5,955 bases of DNA from Actinomycetes bacterium. GTDB taxonomy: Bacteria > Actinomycetota > Acidimicrobiia > Acidimicrobiales > Acidimicrobiaceae. The notes beneath the pieces were generated by a model. That model was not told where the DNA came from. It was given only the letters and a program-made list of their open reading frames with translations, and made no database searches. Both the position numbers and the translations under genes were made by a program. This document shows positions 1 through 4,236 of the stretch, one piece after another. The DNA lies in the NCBI GenBank assembly GCA_021823385.1, contig JAKAOC010000170.1:1-5955 (forward strand). The letters are read 5' to 3'. Within the stretch, counting starts at the first letter, position 1; every line of letters starts with the position of its first letter.

Positions 1-810
1 CGGCCTGCCCATCGCCGCGGCAAGGCGCTTGAAGACGTTGTCCTGGTTGGCGGCGATGAGGATCATATCGCCCTCGGCGGTGGGGTACACGTTGCTCGGC
101 GAGACGTTCGGAAGAACGGCCCCGCTTCGCTCTCGCTGGTAGCCGGCGAGCACCCACTCCGGAATCAGCGACTCCATCATTCCCAGCACGGCCTCGTAGA
201 TCGCCGAGTCCACCACCTGGCCCCGCCCGGTCCGCTCGCGATTGTGGATTGCCACCAAGGTTCCGAGGGTGGCGAAGATGGCGGCCAGTGAATCCCCCAG
301 TGAAATGCCGGCCCGCGAGGGCGGACGATCGGCGTCACCCATAACGTAGCGAATGCCCCCCATCGCTTCGCCGATCGAGCCGAAGCCGGCCTGCGAGGAA
401 TAGGGGCCGGTCTGGCCGAAGCCGGTGACGCGAGTGACGATCAGGCGCGGGTTGATCTTCCAGAGCTCCTCGGGCGACAAGCCCCACTTCTCCAGAGTCC
501 CCGGCCGGAAGTTCTCCAGAAGGACGTCGGAATGCGCGATCAGTTCGCGCAGTACCTTCTTGCCTCCCTCCGAGCGCAGGTTGGCGGTGACGGACTTCTT
601 GTTCCTCGCTATCACGGGCCACCACAGTGACATGCCGTGCGACTTCTCCCGGCCCCACTGGCGCATGGGGTCACCGATGCCCGGGTCCTCGACCTTGATC
701 ACCTCTGCGCCGAAATCGCCAAGGAGTTGACCACAAAAAGGGCCGGCCAGGAGCATTCCCAGCTCGACCACGCGCAGGTCGTCGAGCGGCAATACGGGGC
801 TGTCAGCCAT
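1..810 (-). CDS. Class III (CaiB/BaiF) CoA-transferase, C-terminus missing
   Basis: Family III CoA-transferases move CoA between carboxylic acids through an aspartyl mixed-anhydride and are soluble, usually interlocked dimers. Read on the minus strand from ATG at 810-808, the frame stays open for 270 codons and leaves the window without a stop; full-length members are about 390-430 residues, so roughly the last third is absent. Family signs: VVELGMLLAGPFCGQLLGDF at 14-33, AEVIKVEDPGIGDPMR at 35-50, LLENFRPGTLEKWG at 97-110, VTGFGQTGPYS at 128-138, and GRGQVVDSAIYEA at 195-207, where D201 is the expected catalytic Asp. The start is supported by GGAG seven bases upstream (818-821). It is divergent from the GntR gene across a shared, operator-bearing region. 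The acid used as substrate cannot be read from sequence; the lyase nearby suggests a branched hydroxy acid (inference). The family call is secure, the substrate unknown. Confidence 0.93.
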   Translation of the reverse strand, partial: MADSPVLPLDDLRVVELGMLLAGPFCGQLLGDFGAEVIKVEDPGIGDPMRQWGREKSHGMSLWWPVIARNKKSVTANLRSEGGKKVLRELIAHSDVLLENFRPGTLEKWGLSPEELWKINPRLIVTRVTGFGQTGPYSSQAGFGSIGEAMGGIRYVMGDADRPPSRAGISLGDSLAAIFATLGTLVAIHNRERTGRGQVVDSAIYEAVLGMMESLIPEWVLAGYQRERSGAVLPNVSPSNVYPTAEGDMILIAANQDNVFKRLAAAMGRP

Positions 811-826
811 GAGCACACTCCAATTT

Positions 827-836
827 TCGTATACAA
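827..836. promoter_or_regulatory. Putative GntR/FCD operator, site 1 (TCGTATACAA)
   Basis: The core GTATAC at 829-834 is a perfect palindrome. The 10-mer differs at one position from TTGTATACAA, a form reported for several FCD-type GntR operators (general pattern TNGTNNNACNA). It lies just upstream of the ribosome-binding site of the CoA-transferase, where bound repressor would block transcription. A related 12-mer, TCGTGTACACTC, occurs at 1838-1849 ahead of the lyase gene. Binding by the neighbouring regulator is inferred. Confidence 0.6.
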
Positions 837-917
837 TGCCTCAGGTTTGAACATTCTGTTTAGCCGATTCTCCAGCGCCTCGCAAGGTGATCCGGCAAGA
901 TTCTCGGCAAATCGCCC

Positions 918-931
918 GTATTCCATACAAT
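918..931. promoter_or_regulatory. Putative GntR/FCD operator, site 2 (GTATTCCATACAAT)
   Basis: GTAT-TCC-ATAC (918-928) is an inverted repeat with a 3-bp spacer. Its right half, ATACAAT, is identical to the right half of site 1. The two sites are about nine helical turns apart. It overlaps the only plausible -10 hexamer (TACAAT, 926-931) for the GntR gene, which would suit autoregulation. The left half departs from the 10-bp consensus, so this site is weaker than site 1. Confidence 0.45.
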
Positions 932-974
932 CTTCCCTGATAGGCTGATTTCGCATTCGGCGAACAGTAACTGC

Positions 975-980
975 GAGGTG
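975..980 (+). promoter_or_regulatory. Ribosome-binding site GAGGTG deciding the GntR start
   Basis: GAGGTG sits three bases before ATG at 984, with its AGG core five bases before it. The alternative in-frame GTG at 978 lies inside this Shine-Dalgarno sequence and has no good site of its own upstream (the preceding bases read cagtaactgc). ATG 984 is therefore the preferred start. Confidence 0.7.
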
Positions 981-983
981 ACG

Positions 984-1688
984 ATGAGCACGCGCCAGGA
1001 GACACCTAGCGGAAACCTCTCCACCGATGTCGCCTACCAGTCGATCCGAGCCAAGATTCTCTCGGGCGAACTCGCCGGGGGCGCGTGGCTGAGGGAGAAC
1101 GAGCTCGCCAACCAGCTCGGCGTAAGCCGTACCCCGGTCCGCGAAGCGCTCGGGCGCCTGGTGGCTGACGGCCTTGCCAGGCACGAGCCCAACCGCGGTG
1201 TGCGGGTAGAGGAGTGGACCCCCAGGGACCTGAACGAGATCTACGATCTGCGCGTCCTGCTCGAGTCGCACGGGACCGCCATGGCGGCGCTCAACCCCGC
1301 CACCGACGTCGTCCTGCTCGACAAGCTCGCCTCGGAAATGACACTGATAACCGAGCAGAGGCATCCGGACTTCGGGCGCCTGACCGAGCTGAACAACAAC
1401 TTCCACAGCACCCTGCTCGAATCCTCGGGCAACGAGCGCTTGACGACGGTGGTGGCCTCCATCGTGCAGGTGCCATTAGTGCGCCAAACCTTCGCACGCT
1501 ACAACCAAGCCGAGCTGGAGCGCAGCATGGCCCACCACCACGAGATAGTCCGTGCCGTGGAGGCCGGAGACGCCCAGTGGGCCGAGGCAATCATGCGCGC
1601 CCATCTGCGCGCAGGCTGGTCGGCCATGCAGCGCTTCCTGATCGCATCCCGGCCCAAGGGGAGAACGGACGGGCAGGCCGACGCCTGA
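984..1688 (+). CDS. GntR-family transcriptional regulator, FCD (FadR-type) subfamily
   Basis: A 234-residue DNA-binding protein that probably controls the flanking catabolic and transport genes. The winged helix-turn-helix spans about 15-75, with the family signature LRENELANQLGVSRTPVREA at 36-55. The FCD ligand-binding domain spans about 80-215, opening with DLNEIYDLRVLLES. The FCD metal pocket is normally one Asp and three His. Here I see H141 (in NNNFHSTLLESSGN), H185 (in AHHHEIVRAV) and H207 (in RAHL), while the DxxFH Asp is Asn (N137). Length is normal for the family. It is divergent from the CoA-transferase and co-directional with the lyase. FCD regulators of catabolic loci commonly repress and are released by a carboxylic acid or pathway intermediate; that role here is inferred from position and from palindromes in nearby promoters. 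Family assignment is firm; the effector is unknown. Confidence 0.95.
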   Translation: MSTRQETPSGNLSTDVAYQSIRAKILSGELAGGAWLRENELANQLGVSRTPVREALGRLVADGLARHEPNRGVRVEEWTPRDLNEIYDLRVLLESHGTAMAALNPATDVVLLDKLASEMTLITEQRHPDFGRLTELNNNFHSTLLESSGNERLTTVVASIVQVPLVRQTFARYNQAELERSMAHHHEIVRAVEAGDAQWAEAIMRAHLRAGWSAMQRFLIASRPKGRTDGQADA

Positions 1689-1692
1689 GACC

Positions 1693-1761
1693 AAGCGCCT
1701 CGGCGCTTAGCCGGGGCAGGCGACCCCTGTCGACCGGCGCCCAAGCGGACCGCCTTGGCGC
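1693..1761 (+). terminator. Cluster of GC hairpins after the GntR gene, possible terminator
   Basis: Three potential stem-loops follow the stop codon by a few bases. The first is AAGCGC (1693-1698) with GCGCTT (1703-1708), loop CTCG. The second is GCCGG (1710-1714) with CCGGC (1734-1738), with GGGG (1713-1716) and CCCC (1724-1727) as an alternative inner pairing. The third is GCGCC plus AAG (1737-1745) with CTT plus GGCGC (1754-1761), with one bulged C. The second and third share two bases, so they are partly alternatives. None is followed by a T-run, so this is not a textbook intrinsic terminator. It would still separate GntR transcription from the lyase unit, which has its own control sites downstream. 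Confidence 0.35.
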
Positions 1762-1803
1762 GGTATTCGGCATGGCGTACCCCCAAACGGGCGGGCAACC
1801 ATT

Positions 1804-1813
1804 TTGCATGCAA
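1804..1813. promoter_or_regulatory. Putative operator, site 3 (TTGCATGCAA)
   Basis: A perfect 10-bp palindrome 86 bp before the lyase start codon, fitting the window-wide consensus TTGYATRCAA without a mismatch. It begins an AT-richer stretch (1801-1850) that breaks with the GC-rich sequence on its left and probably marks the upstream edge of the lyase promoter. It is 63 bp, about six helical turns, from site 5. Confidence 0.5.
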
Positions 1814-1837
1814 TTGTACTCTAACTCGCCCTCTCAA

Positions 1838-1849
1838 TCGTGTACACTC
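1838..1849. promoter_or_regulatory. Putative operator and -10 element of the lyase promoter, site 4
   Basis: TCGTGTACACTC contains the perfect palindrome GTGTACAC (1840-1847) and matches 9 of 12 positions of TCGTATACAATG at 827-838. TACACT at 1843-1848 resembles a -10 box and would place the transcript start near 1855, giving a leader of about 35 bases. No -35 hexamer stands out at 16-18 bp; TTGTAC at 1814-1819 is too far upstream (23 bp). Operator over a -10 box is a classic repression arrangement, here inferred. Confidence 0.4.
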
Positions 1850-1865
1850 CGCTGAGAAGAGGCGG

Positions 1866-1877
1866 ATTGCATGCGAT
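1866..1877. promoter_or_regulatory. Putative operator, site 5 (ATTGCATGCGAT)
   Basis: A near-perfect palindrome (one mismatched pair) around GCATGC. It repeats the TTGCATGC of site 3 and lies directly before the lyase Shine-Dalgarno sequence. The ATG inside it (1871) is out of frame with the lyase and opens only a short overlapping frame, so I read it as part of the site and not as a start codon. Confidence 0.4.
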
Positions 1878-1879
1878 CT

Positions 1880-1886
1880 GAGGTGG
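1880..1886 (+). promoter_or_regulatory. Ribosome-binding site GAGGTGG deciding the lyase start
   Basis: GAGGTGG ends three bases before GTG at 1890, with its GAGG core six bases before it. This is the only strong Shine-Dalgarno sequence in the area. It fixes the lyase start at GTG 1890 instead of the far-upstream in-frame ATG at 1755. Confidence 0.75.
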
Positions 1887-1889
1887 AAC

Positions 1890-2783
1890 GTGGAAATTGT
1901 GGAAGTCGGGCCGCGCGACGGGCTCCAGAACGAGAAGCAGATTCTCAGCACCCAGGACAAGGTGACCTTCATCGAACTTCTCGTCAGTGCGGGGATCAGG
2001 AGGATCGAGGCGGTCTCGTTCGCCCGGCCGGACCGGGTGCCGCAGATGGCCGACGCGGAAGGCGTGATGGCAGGAGTGCCAAGGCTGGACGACGTCTCCT
2101 ACATCGGTCTGGTGATGAATGACCGTGGCCTCACGCGTGCCATCGCGACCGGGGTGGACGAGGTGAACATCGTGGTGGTCGCGACGGACACATTCTCGAT
2201 GCGGAACCAGGGCACCACCGTCGAGGAGTCGCTTGCCGGGCTGGCCCCCATGGTCGGACGCGCACAGGGCGCCCGGGTGAAGATCTCGGTGACGATCGGC
2301 GCCTCCTTCGGTTGCCCGTTCGAAGGCGAGGTCTCGACCGAGCGGGTGATGCGGATCGTCCGCTTTGCCCAGCAGGCCGGGGTGGACGAGATCGCTCTCG
2401 CGGACACCATAGGAGTGGGCACCCCGCACGATGTGCGCCGGCTGGTCGCAGCAGCCAAGCAGGAGACGGACCGTCCGCTGCGCCTGCACCTGCACAACAC
2501 CCGCAACACGGGATATGCCAATGCCATCACGGGCGTGGAGATGGGAGTCTCCGCCCTCGACTCCGCCTCCGGCGGCATCGGCGGCTGTCCCTTCGCACCG
2601 AATGCCACCGGGAACATCGGCACCGAGGACCTGTACTACCTCCTCAAGCGCAGCAGCGTCGAAATCGAACTCGACTTCGCCCAGCTGCTCGAGGCGAGCG
2701 CGTTCGTCACGGAGAAGCTCGCCATCGCGACCCCGGCACTTTTGGGCAGGGCCGGCTGGTTCCCCGCTCCATCTGGGGCGTAG
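1890..2783 (+). CDS. HMG-CoA-lyase-like (HMGL/DRE-TIM) carbon-carbon lyase
   Basis: Predicted cytosolic TIM-barrel lyase of 297 residues, normal for this family. Known members split HMG-CoA to acetoacetate and acetyl-CoA, or related acyl-CoAs such as citramalyl-CoA. Seen: EVGPRDGLQNE at 5-15 (R9 and D10 match catalytic Arg and metal-binding Asp), VPQMAD at 50-55, ADTIGVGTP at 171-179, LHLHNTRNTG at 199-208 (metal His H200, H202) and GGCPFAPNATGN at 231-242 (catalytic C233, metal ligand N242). All core catalytic residues are therefore present. Two parts differ from proven HMG-CoA lyases: HNTRNTG replaces HDTYGQ, and SFARPDRVPQ (43-52) replaces SFVSPKWVPQ. A GTG start is chosen because it gives the usual N-terminus and follows GAGGTGG; the upstream open frame from 1755 crosses the promoter region. 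It probably acts on the product of the divergent CoA-transferase. Substrate identity is open. Confidence 0.92.
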   Translation: MEIVEVGPRDGLQNEKQILSTQDKVTFIELLVSAGIRRIEAVSFARPDRVPQMADAEGVMAGVPRLDDVSYIGLVMNDRGLTRAIATGVDEVNIVVVATDTFSMRNQGTTVEESLAGLAPMVGRAQGARVKISVTIGASFGCPFEGEVSTERVMRIVRFAQQAGVDEIALADTIGVGTPHDVRRLVAAAKQETDRPLRLHLHNTRNTGYANAITGVEMGVSALDSASGGIGGCPFAPNATGNIGTEDLYYLLKRSSVEIELDFAQLLEASAFVTEKLAIATPALLGRAGWFPAPSGA

Positions 2784-2853
2784 GCCGGCATGCCCCACTC
2801 CGCTCCGCTCTCGCTGCCCTCGGCGAGGCCGGGGATGGCGCCGATGGCCGGCC
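2774..2853 (+). terminator. Two weak hairpins at the end of the lyase gene
   Basis: TGGGGC (2774-2779) can pair with GCCCCA (2792-2797) around the stop codon. GGCCGG (2827-2832) can pair with CCGGCC (2848-2853) across 15 bases that hold an inner GGCGCC. Neither is followed by a T-run; the first T-rich bases, AAAATTTT at 2871-2878, are 17 bases beyond the second stem. They may slow or end transcription, but the support is only the pairing. Confidence 0.25.
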
Positions 2854-2917
2854 ATTCGCAATCCGTTAACAAAATTTTCCCTCCCGGAGGCCCGCCGCTA
2901 GCAGTTTTCGACGATAC

Positions 2918-2927
2918 TGGTATGCAA
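2918..2927. promoter_or_regulatory. Putative operator, site 6 (TGGTATGCAA)
   Basis: One mismatch from TTGYATRCAA and identical over 10 bp to site 7, 116 bp (about eleven helical turns) downstream. The TTTTCG eight bases upstream of it (2905-2910) also precedes the core of site 1. It is probably bound by the same regulator; no function is demonstrated. Confidence 0.5.
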
Positions 2928-2945
2928 TCTCGGGCCACGGGGGGT

Positions 2946-2965
2946 ATCGGATCGCAACCTCCGAT
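2946..2965. repeat. Inverted repeat ATCGGA-N8-TCCGAT
   Basis: A perfect 6-bp inverted repeat with an 8-bp spacer lies between operator-like sites 6 and 7. It does not resemble the TTGYATRCAA family. It could be a site for a second regulator or a small hairpin in the leader RNA. Only the symmetry supports it. Confidence 0.3.
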
Positions 2966-2975
2966 CAATTATTGC

Positions 2976-2989
2976 AGGTCAGAGGTCAG
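2976..2989 (+). repeat. Tandem repeat of AGGTCAG (two copies)
   Basis: Two exact adjacent 7-bp copies, AGGTCAGAGGTCAG, lie between operator-like sites 6 and 7. A direct repeat of this size can be a binding site or chance; nothing else in the window repeats it. Confidence 0.3.
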
Positions 2990-3033
2990 TAGCCACGTGT
3001 GACAACTAGCCATCGCCAAATCAAAAACGATCG

Positions 3034-3043
3034 TGGTATGCAA
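3034..3043. promoter_or_regulatory. Putative operator, site 7 (TGGTATGCAA)
   Basis: An exact copy of site 6, 53 bases before the permease start codon. This is a position where bound regulator could block initiation or early elongation of the importer transcript. The identity of sites 6 and 7 is the strongest evidence that the motif is under selection. Confidence 0.55.
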
Positions 3044-3096
3044 AAGGGGCTCAGGGTGCAAAAATCGATTCCAGAACGCAGGGGAATAAGAAGCAG

Positions 3097-4125
3097 ATGA
3101 GCGAGGTCACCGCAAGTACCGGAGAGGCAGCAGCCGAGGCGCGCGAAACCACCGCGCCGGGCAGGCCGCCGCGGCCGCCCTTCGGCGTTTACGTGGAGCG
3201 GTACGGCATCATCGCAATCTGGGCAGTGATCGTGATCGTATTTTCGGTTCTCCGGCCCCAGAGCTTCGCGACACTGACCAACTTCAAGACCATCCTCGGC
3301 ACTCAGGCCGTGCTTCTGGTGCTGACCCTCGGCCTGCTGGTGCCACTTACCGTCGGCGAGTTCGACCTCTCGGTCGCCTCCATGATGAGCTTCGCCGCCA
3401 TCGTGGTGGCGGAGCTGAGCGGCGTCCATCACGTGAACCTGGTCCTCAGCATCCTGGTGACGCTGGCCATAGGCATTGGAGTGGGCCTGTTGAACGCCTT
3501 CGTCGTCGTGCGCCTCGGAGTGTCGTCCTTCATCACCACGCTCGGCATCGGAACATTGCTCGGAGGCCTCAGCTACGGCATAAGCGGGTCGGTCACCATA
3601 GGCGCGGTTCCCTCGGTTCTTCTCACCTTCGCCTCCAAGCTCATCTTCGGCCTCCCGCTCGCCTTCTACTACGGCGTCCTGCTGTGCTTCGTGGTCTGGT
3701 ACGTCTTCCAGCACACCCCGCTCGGCAGGCACCTGGTGTTCGTTGGCGAGGGGCGCGAGATCGCCCAGCTCAGCGGACTGCCGGTCCGCAGAATACGTAC
3801 CGGCTCGCTGGTAGTGAGCGCACTGGTCGCGAGCTTCGCCGGCCTCTTGCAAGCGGGCGTGGTGGGAGCCGCCGATCCCGGCGCAGGCACCTCGTTCCTC
3901 CTGCCGGCCTTCGCGGCCGCGTTCCTGGGCGCGACGGCCATCAAGCCGGGACGCTTCAACGCCTGGGGCACTTTCGTGGCGGTCTACTTTCTCGTGACCG
4001 GCATCACCGGCCTCGAGCTTCTCGGATACACCGGCTGGGTGCAGGACGTCTTTTATGGAGGCGCGCTCGTAGTGGCGGTCGCCCTCGGAAGAGTCGTGGC
4101 GAACTCGAGAGCCAAGTCTCGGTAG
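3097..4125 (+). CDS. ABC importer permease, ribose/CUT2 type (BPD_transp_2)
   Basis: Inner-membrane channel subunit of an ATP-driven importer, 342 residues. Residues 1-30 are a hydrophilic, Ala/Pro-rich cytoplasmic tail. About nine to ten hydrophobic segments follow, near 36-52, 68-86, 94-107, 114-138, 142-160, 184-204, 236-256, 266-282, 288-308 and 315-334. Family hallmarks are VGEFDLSVASMM at 86-97 (usual form GGIDLSVGS) and LLPAFAAAFLGAT at 268-280 followed by PGRFNAWGTFVA. Related permeases usually work as homodimers, which fits the single permease gene visible. The ATG at 3097 follows a purine-rich AGGGGA at 3080-3085, with AAGAAG closer. The order permease, binding protein, ATPase is less usual than the ATPase-first order of rbs-type operons. 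The transported molecule cannot be told from the permease. Confidence 0.93.
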   Translation: MSEVTASTGEAAAEARETTAPGRPPRPPFGVYVERYGIIAIWAVIVIVFSVLRPQSFATLTNFKTILGTQAVLLVLTLGLLVPLTVGEFDLSVASMMSFAAIVVAELSGVHHVNLVLSILVTLAIGIGVGLLNAFVVVRLGVSSFITTLGIGTLLGGLSYGISGSVTIGAVPSVLLTFASKLIFGLPLAFYYGVLLCFVVWYVFQHTPLGRHLVFVGEGREIAQLSGLPVRRIRTGSLVVSALVASFAGLLQAGVVGAADPGAGTSFLLPAFAAAFLGATAIKPGRFNAWGTFVAVYFLVTGITGLELLGYTGWVQDVFYGGALVVAVALGRVVANSRAKSR

Positions 4126-4144
4126 GCGATTGCCTGCCCAGAGA

Positions 4145-4179
4145 GGTCGCTCCCGGTTTCCCAGTACCGGGACGCGACC
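4145..4179 (+). ncRNA. Strong intercistronic hairpin between permease and binding-protein genes
   Basis: GGTCGCTCCCGG (4145-4156) pairs with CCGGGA and GCGACC (4167-4172, 4174-4179). This makes twelve base pairs with one bulged C (4173) around a 10-base loop. The next bases are acaacaaagg, not a T-run, so intrinsic termination is unlikely. Hairpins at this place in importer operons often act as decay barriers or partial attenuators that raise or adjust binding-protein mRNA; that role is inferred. It starts 20 bases after the permease stop codon. Confidence 0.65.
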
Positions 4180-4236
4180 ACAACAAAGGCCTTCACCGGT
4201 TGGGGGTGGGGCATTGAAAGGGAAGGGGGAAAGCTA

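Larger units (their letters stand above)
811..983. promoter_or_regulatory. Divergent intergenic control region between CoA-transferase and GntR genes
   Basis: This 173-bp gap must contain the start signals for both divergent genes. It is noticeably more AT-rich than the flanking coding DNA. It carries two palindromic sites sharing the half-site ATACAAT (831-837 and 925-931). A TACAAT hexamer at 926-931 could be the -10 box for the GntR gene, overlapping the operator, but I find no convincing -35 at 16-18 bp. A promoter on the minus strand is also not clearly definable. The layout is typical of an FCD regulator that controls itself and the divergent catabolic gene. Confidence 0.6.
2784..3096. 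promoter_or_regulatory. 313-bp intergenic control region ahead of the ABC importer
   Basis: I see no credible gene here. The open frame from 2790 lacks family features and spans the control sites. The left third is GC-rich with weak hairpins. From about 2860 the composition turns AT-richer, as in the other control regions. It holds two identical operator-like 10-mers (2918-2927, 3034-3043), an inverted repeat ATCGGA-N8-TCCGAT (2946-2965) and a 7-bp tandem repeat AGGTCAG (2976-2989). The importer is thus probably transcribed on its own and not only by read-through from the lyase. I cannot place -35 and -10 boxes with confidence. Confidence 0.55.

Noticed and set aside
699..1406. Minus-strand open frame crossing from the GntR gene into the CoA-transferase gene
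   Set aside because: It overlaps the true minus-strand gene in another frame and runs antisense through the GntR coding region; its translation has no family features.
1871..2122. Plus-strand open frame from the ATG inside operator-like site 5
   Set aside because: Out of frame with the lyase, Arg-rich translation, and overlaps the true gene from its first codons.
1821..2861. Long minus-strand open frame (346 residues) opposite the lyase
   Set aside because: It is the antisense shadow of a clear HMGL-family gene; its translation is low-complexity His/Arg/Gly-rich without recognisable motifs.
2790..3002. Possible 70-residue gene in the intergenic region before the permease
   Set aside because: No ribosome-binding site, no recognisable motifs, and it spans the operator-like site at 2918 and the repeats that follow.
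2986..3852. Minus-strand open frame (288 residues) opposite the permease
   Set aside because: Antisense to a gene with unmistakable transporter motifs; the predicted protein is rich in His, Asp, Glu and Gln, the usual composition of a shadow of a hydrophobic gene.
4126..4236. Riboswitch or attenuator leader before the binding-protein gene
   Set aside because: Apart from one hairpin, I see no conserved aptamer-like architecture and no leader peptide; only the hairpin is reported.
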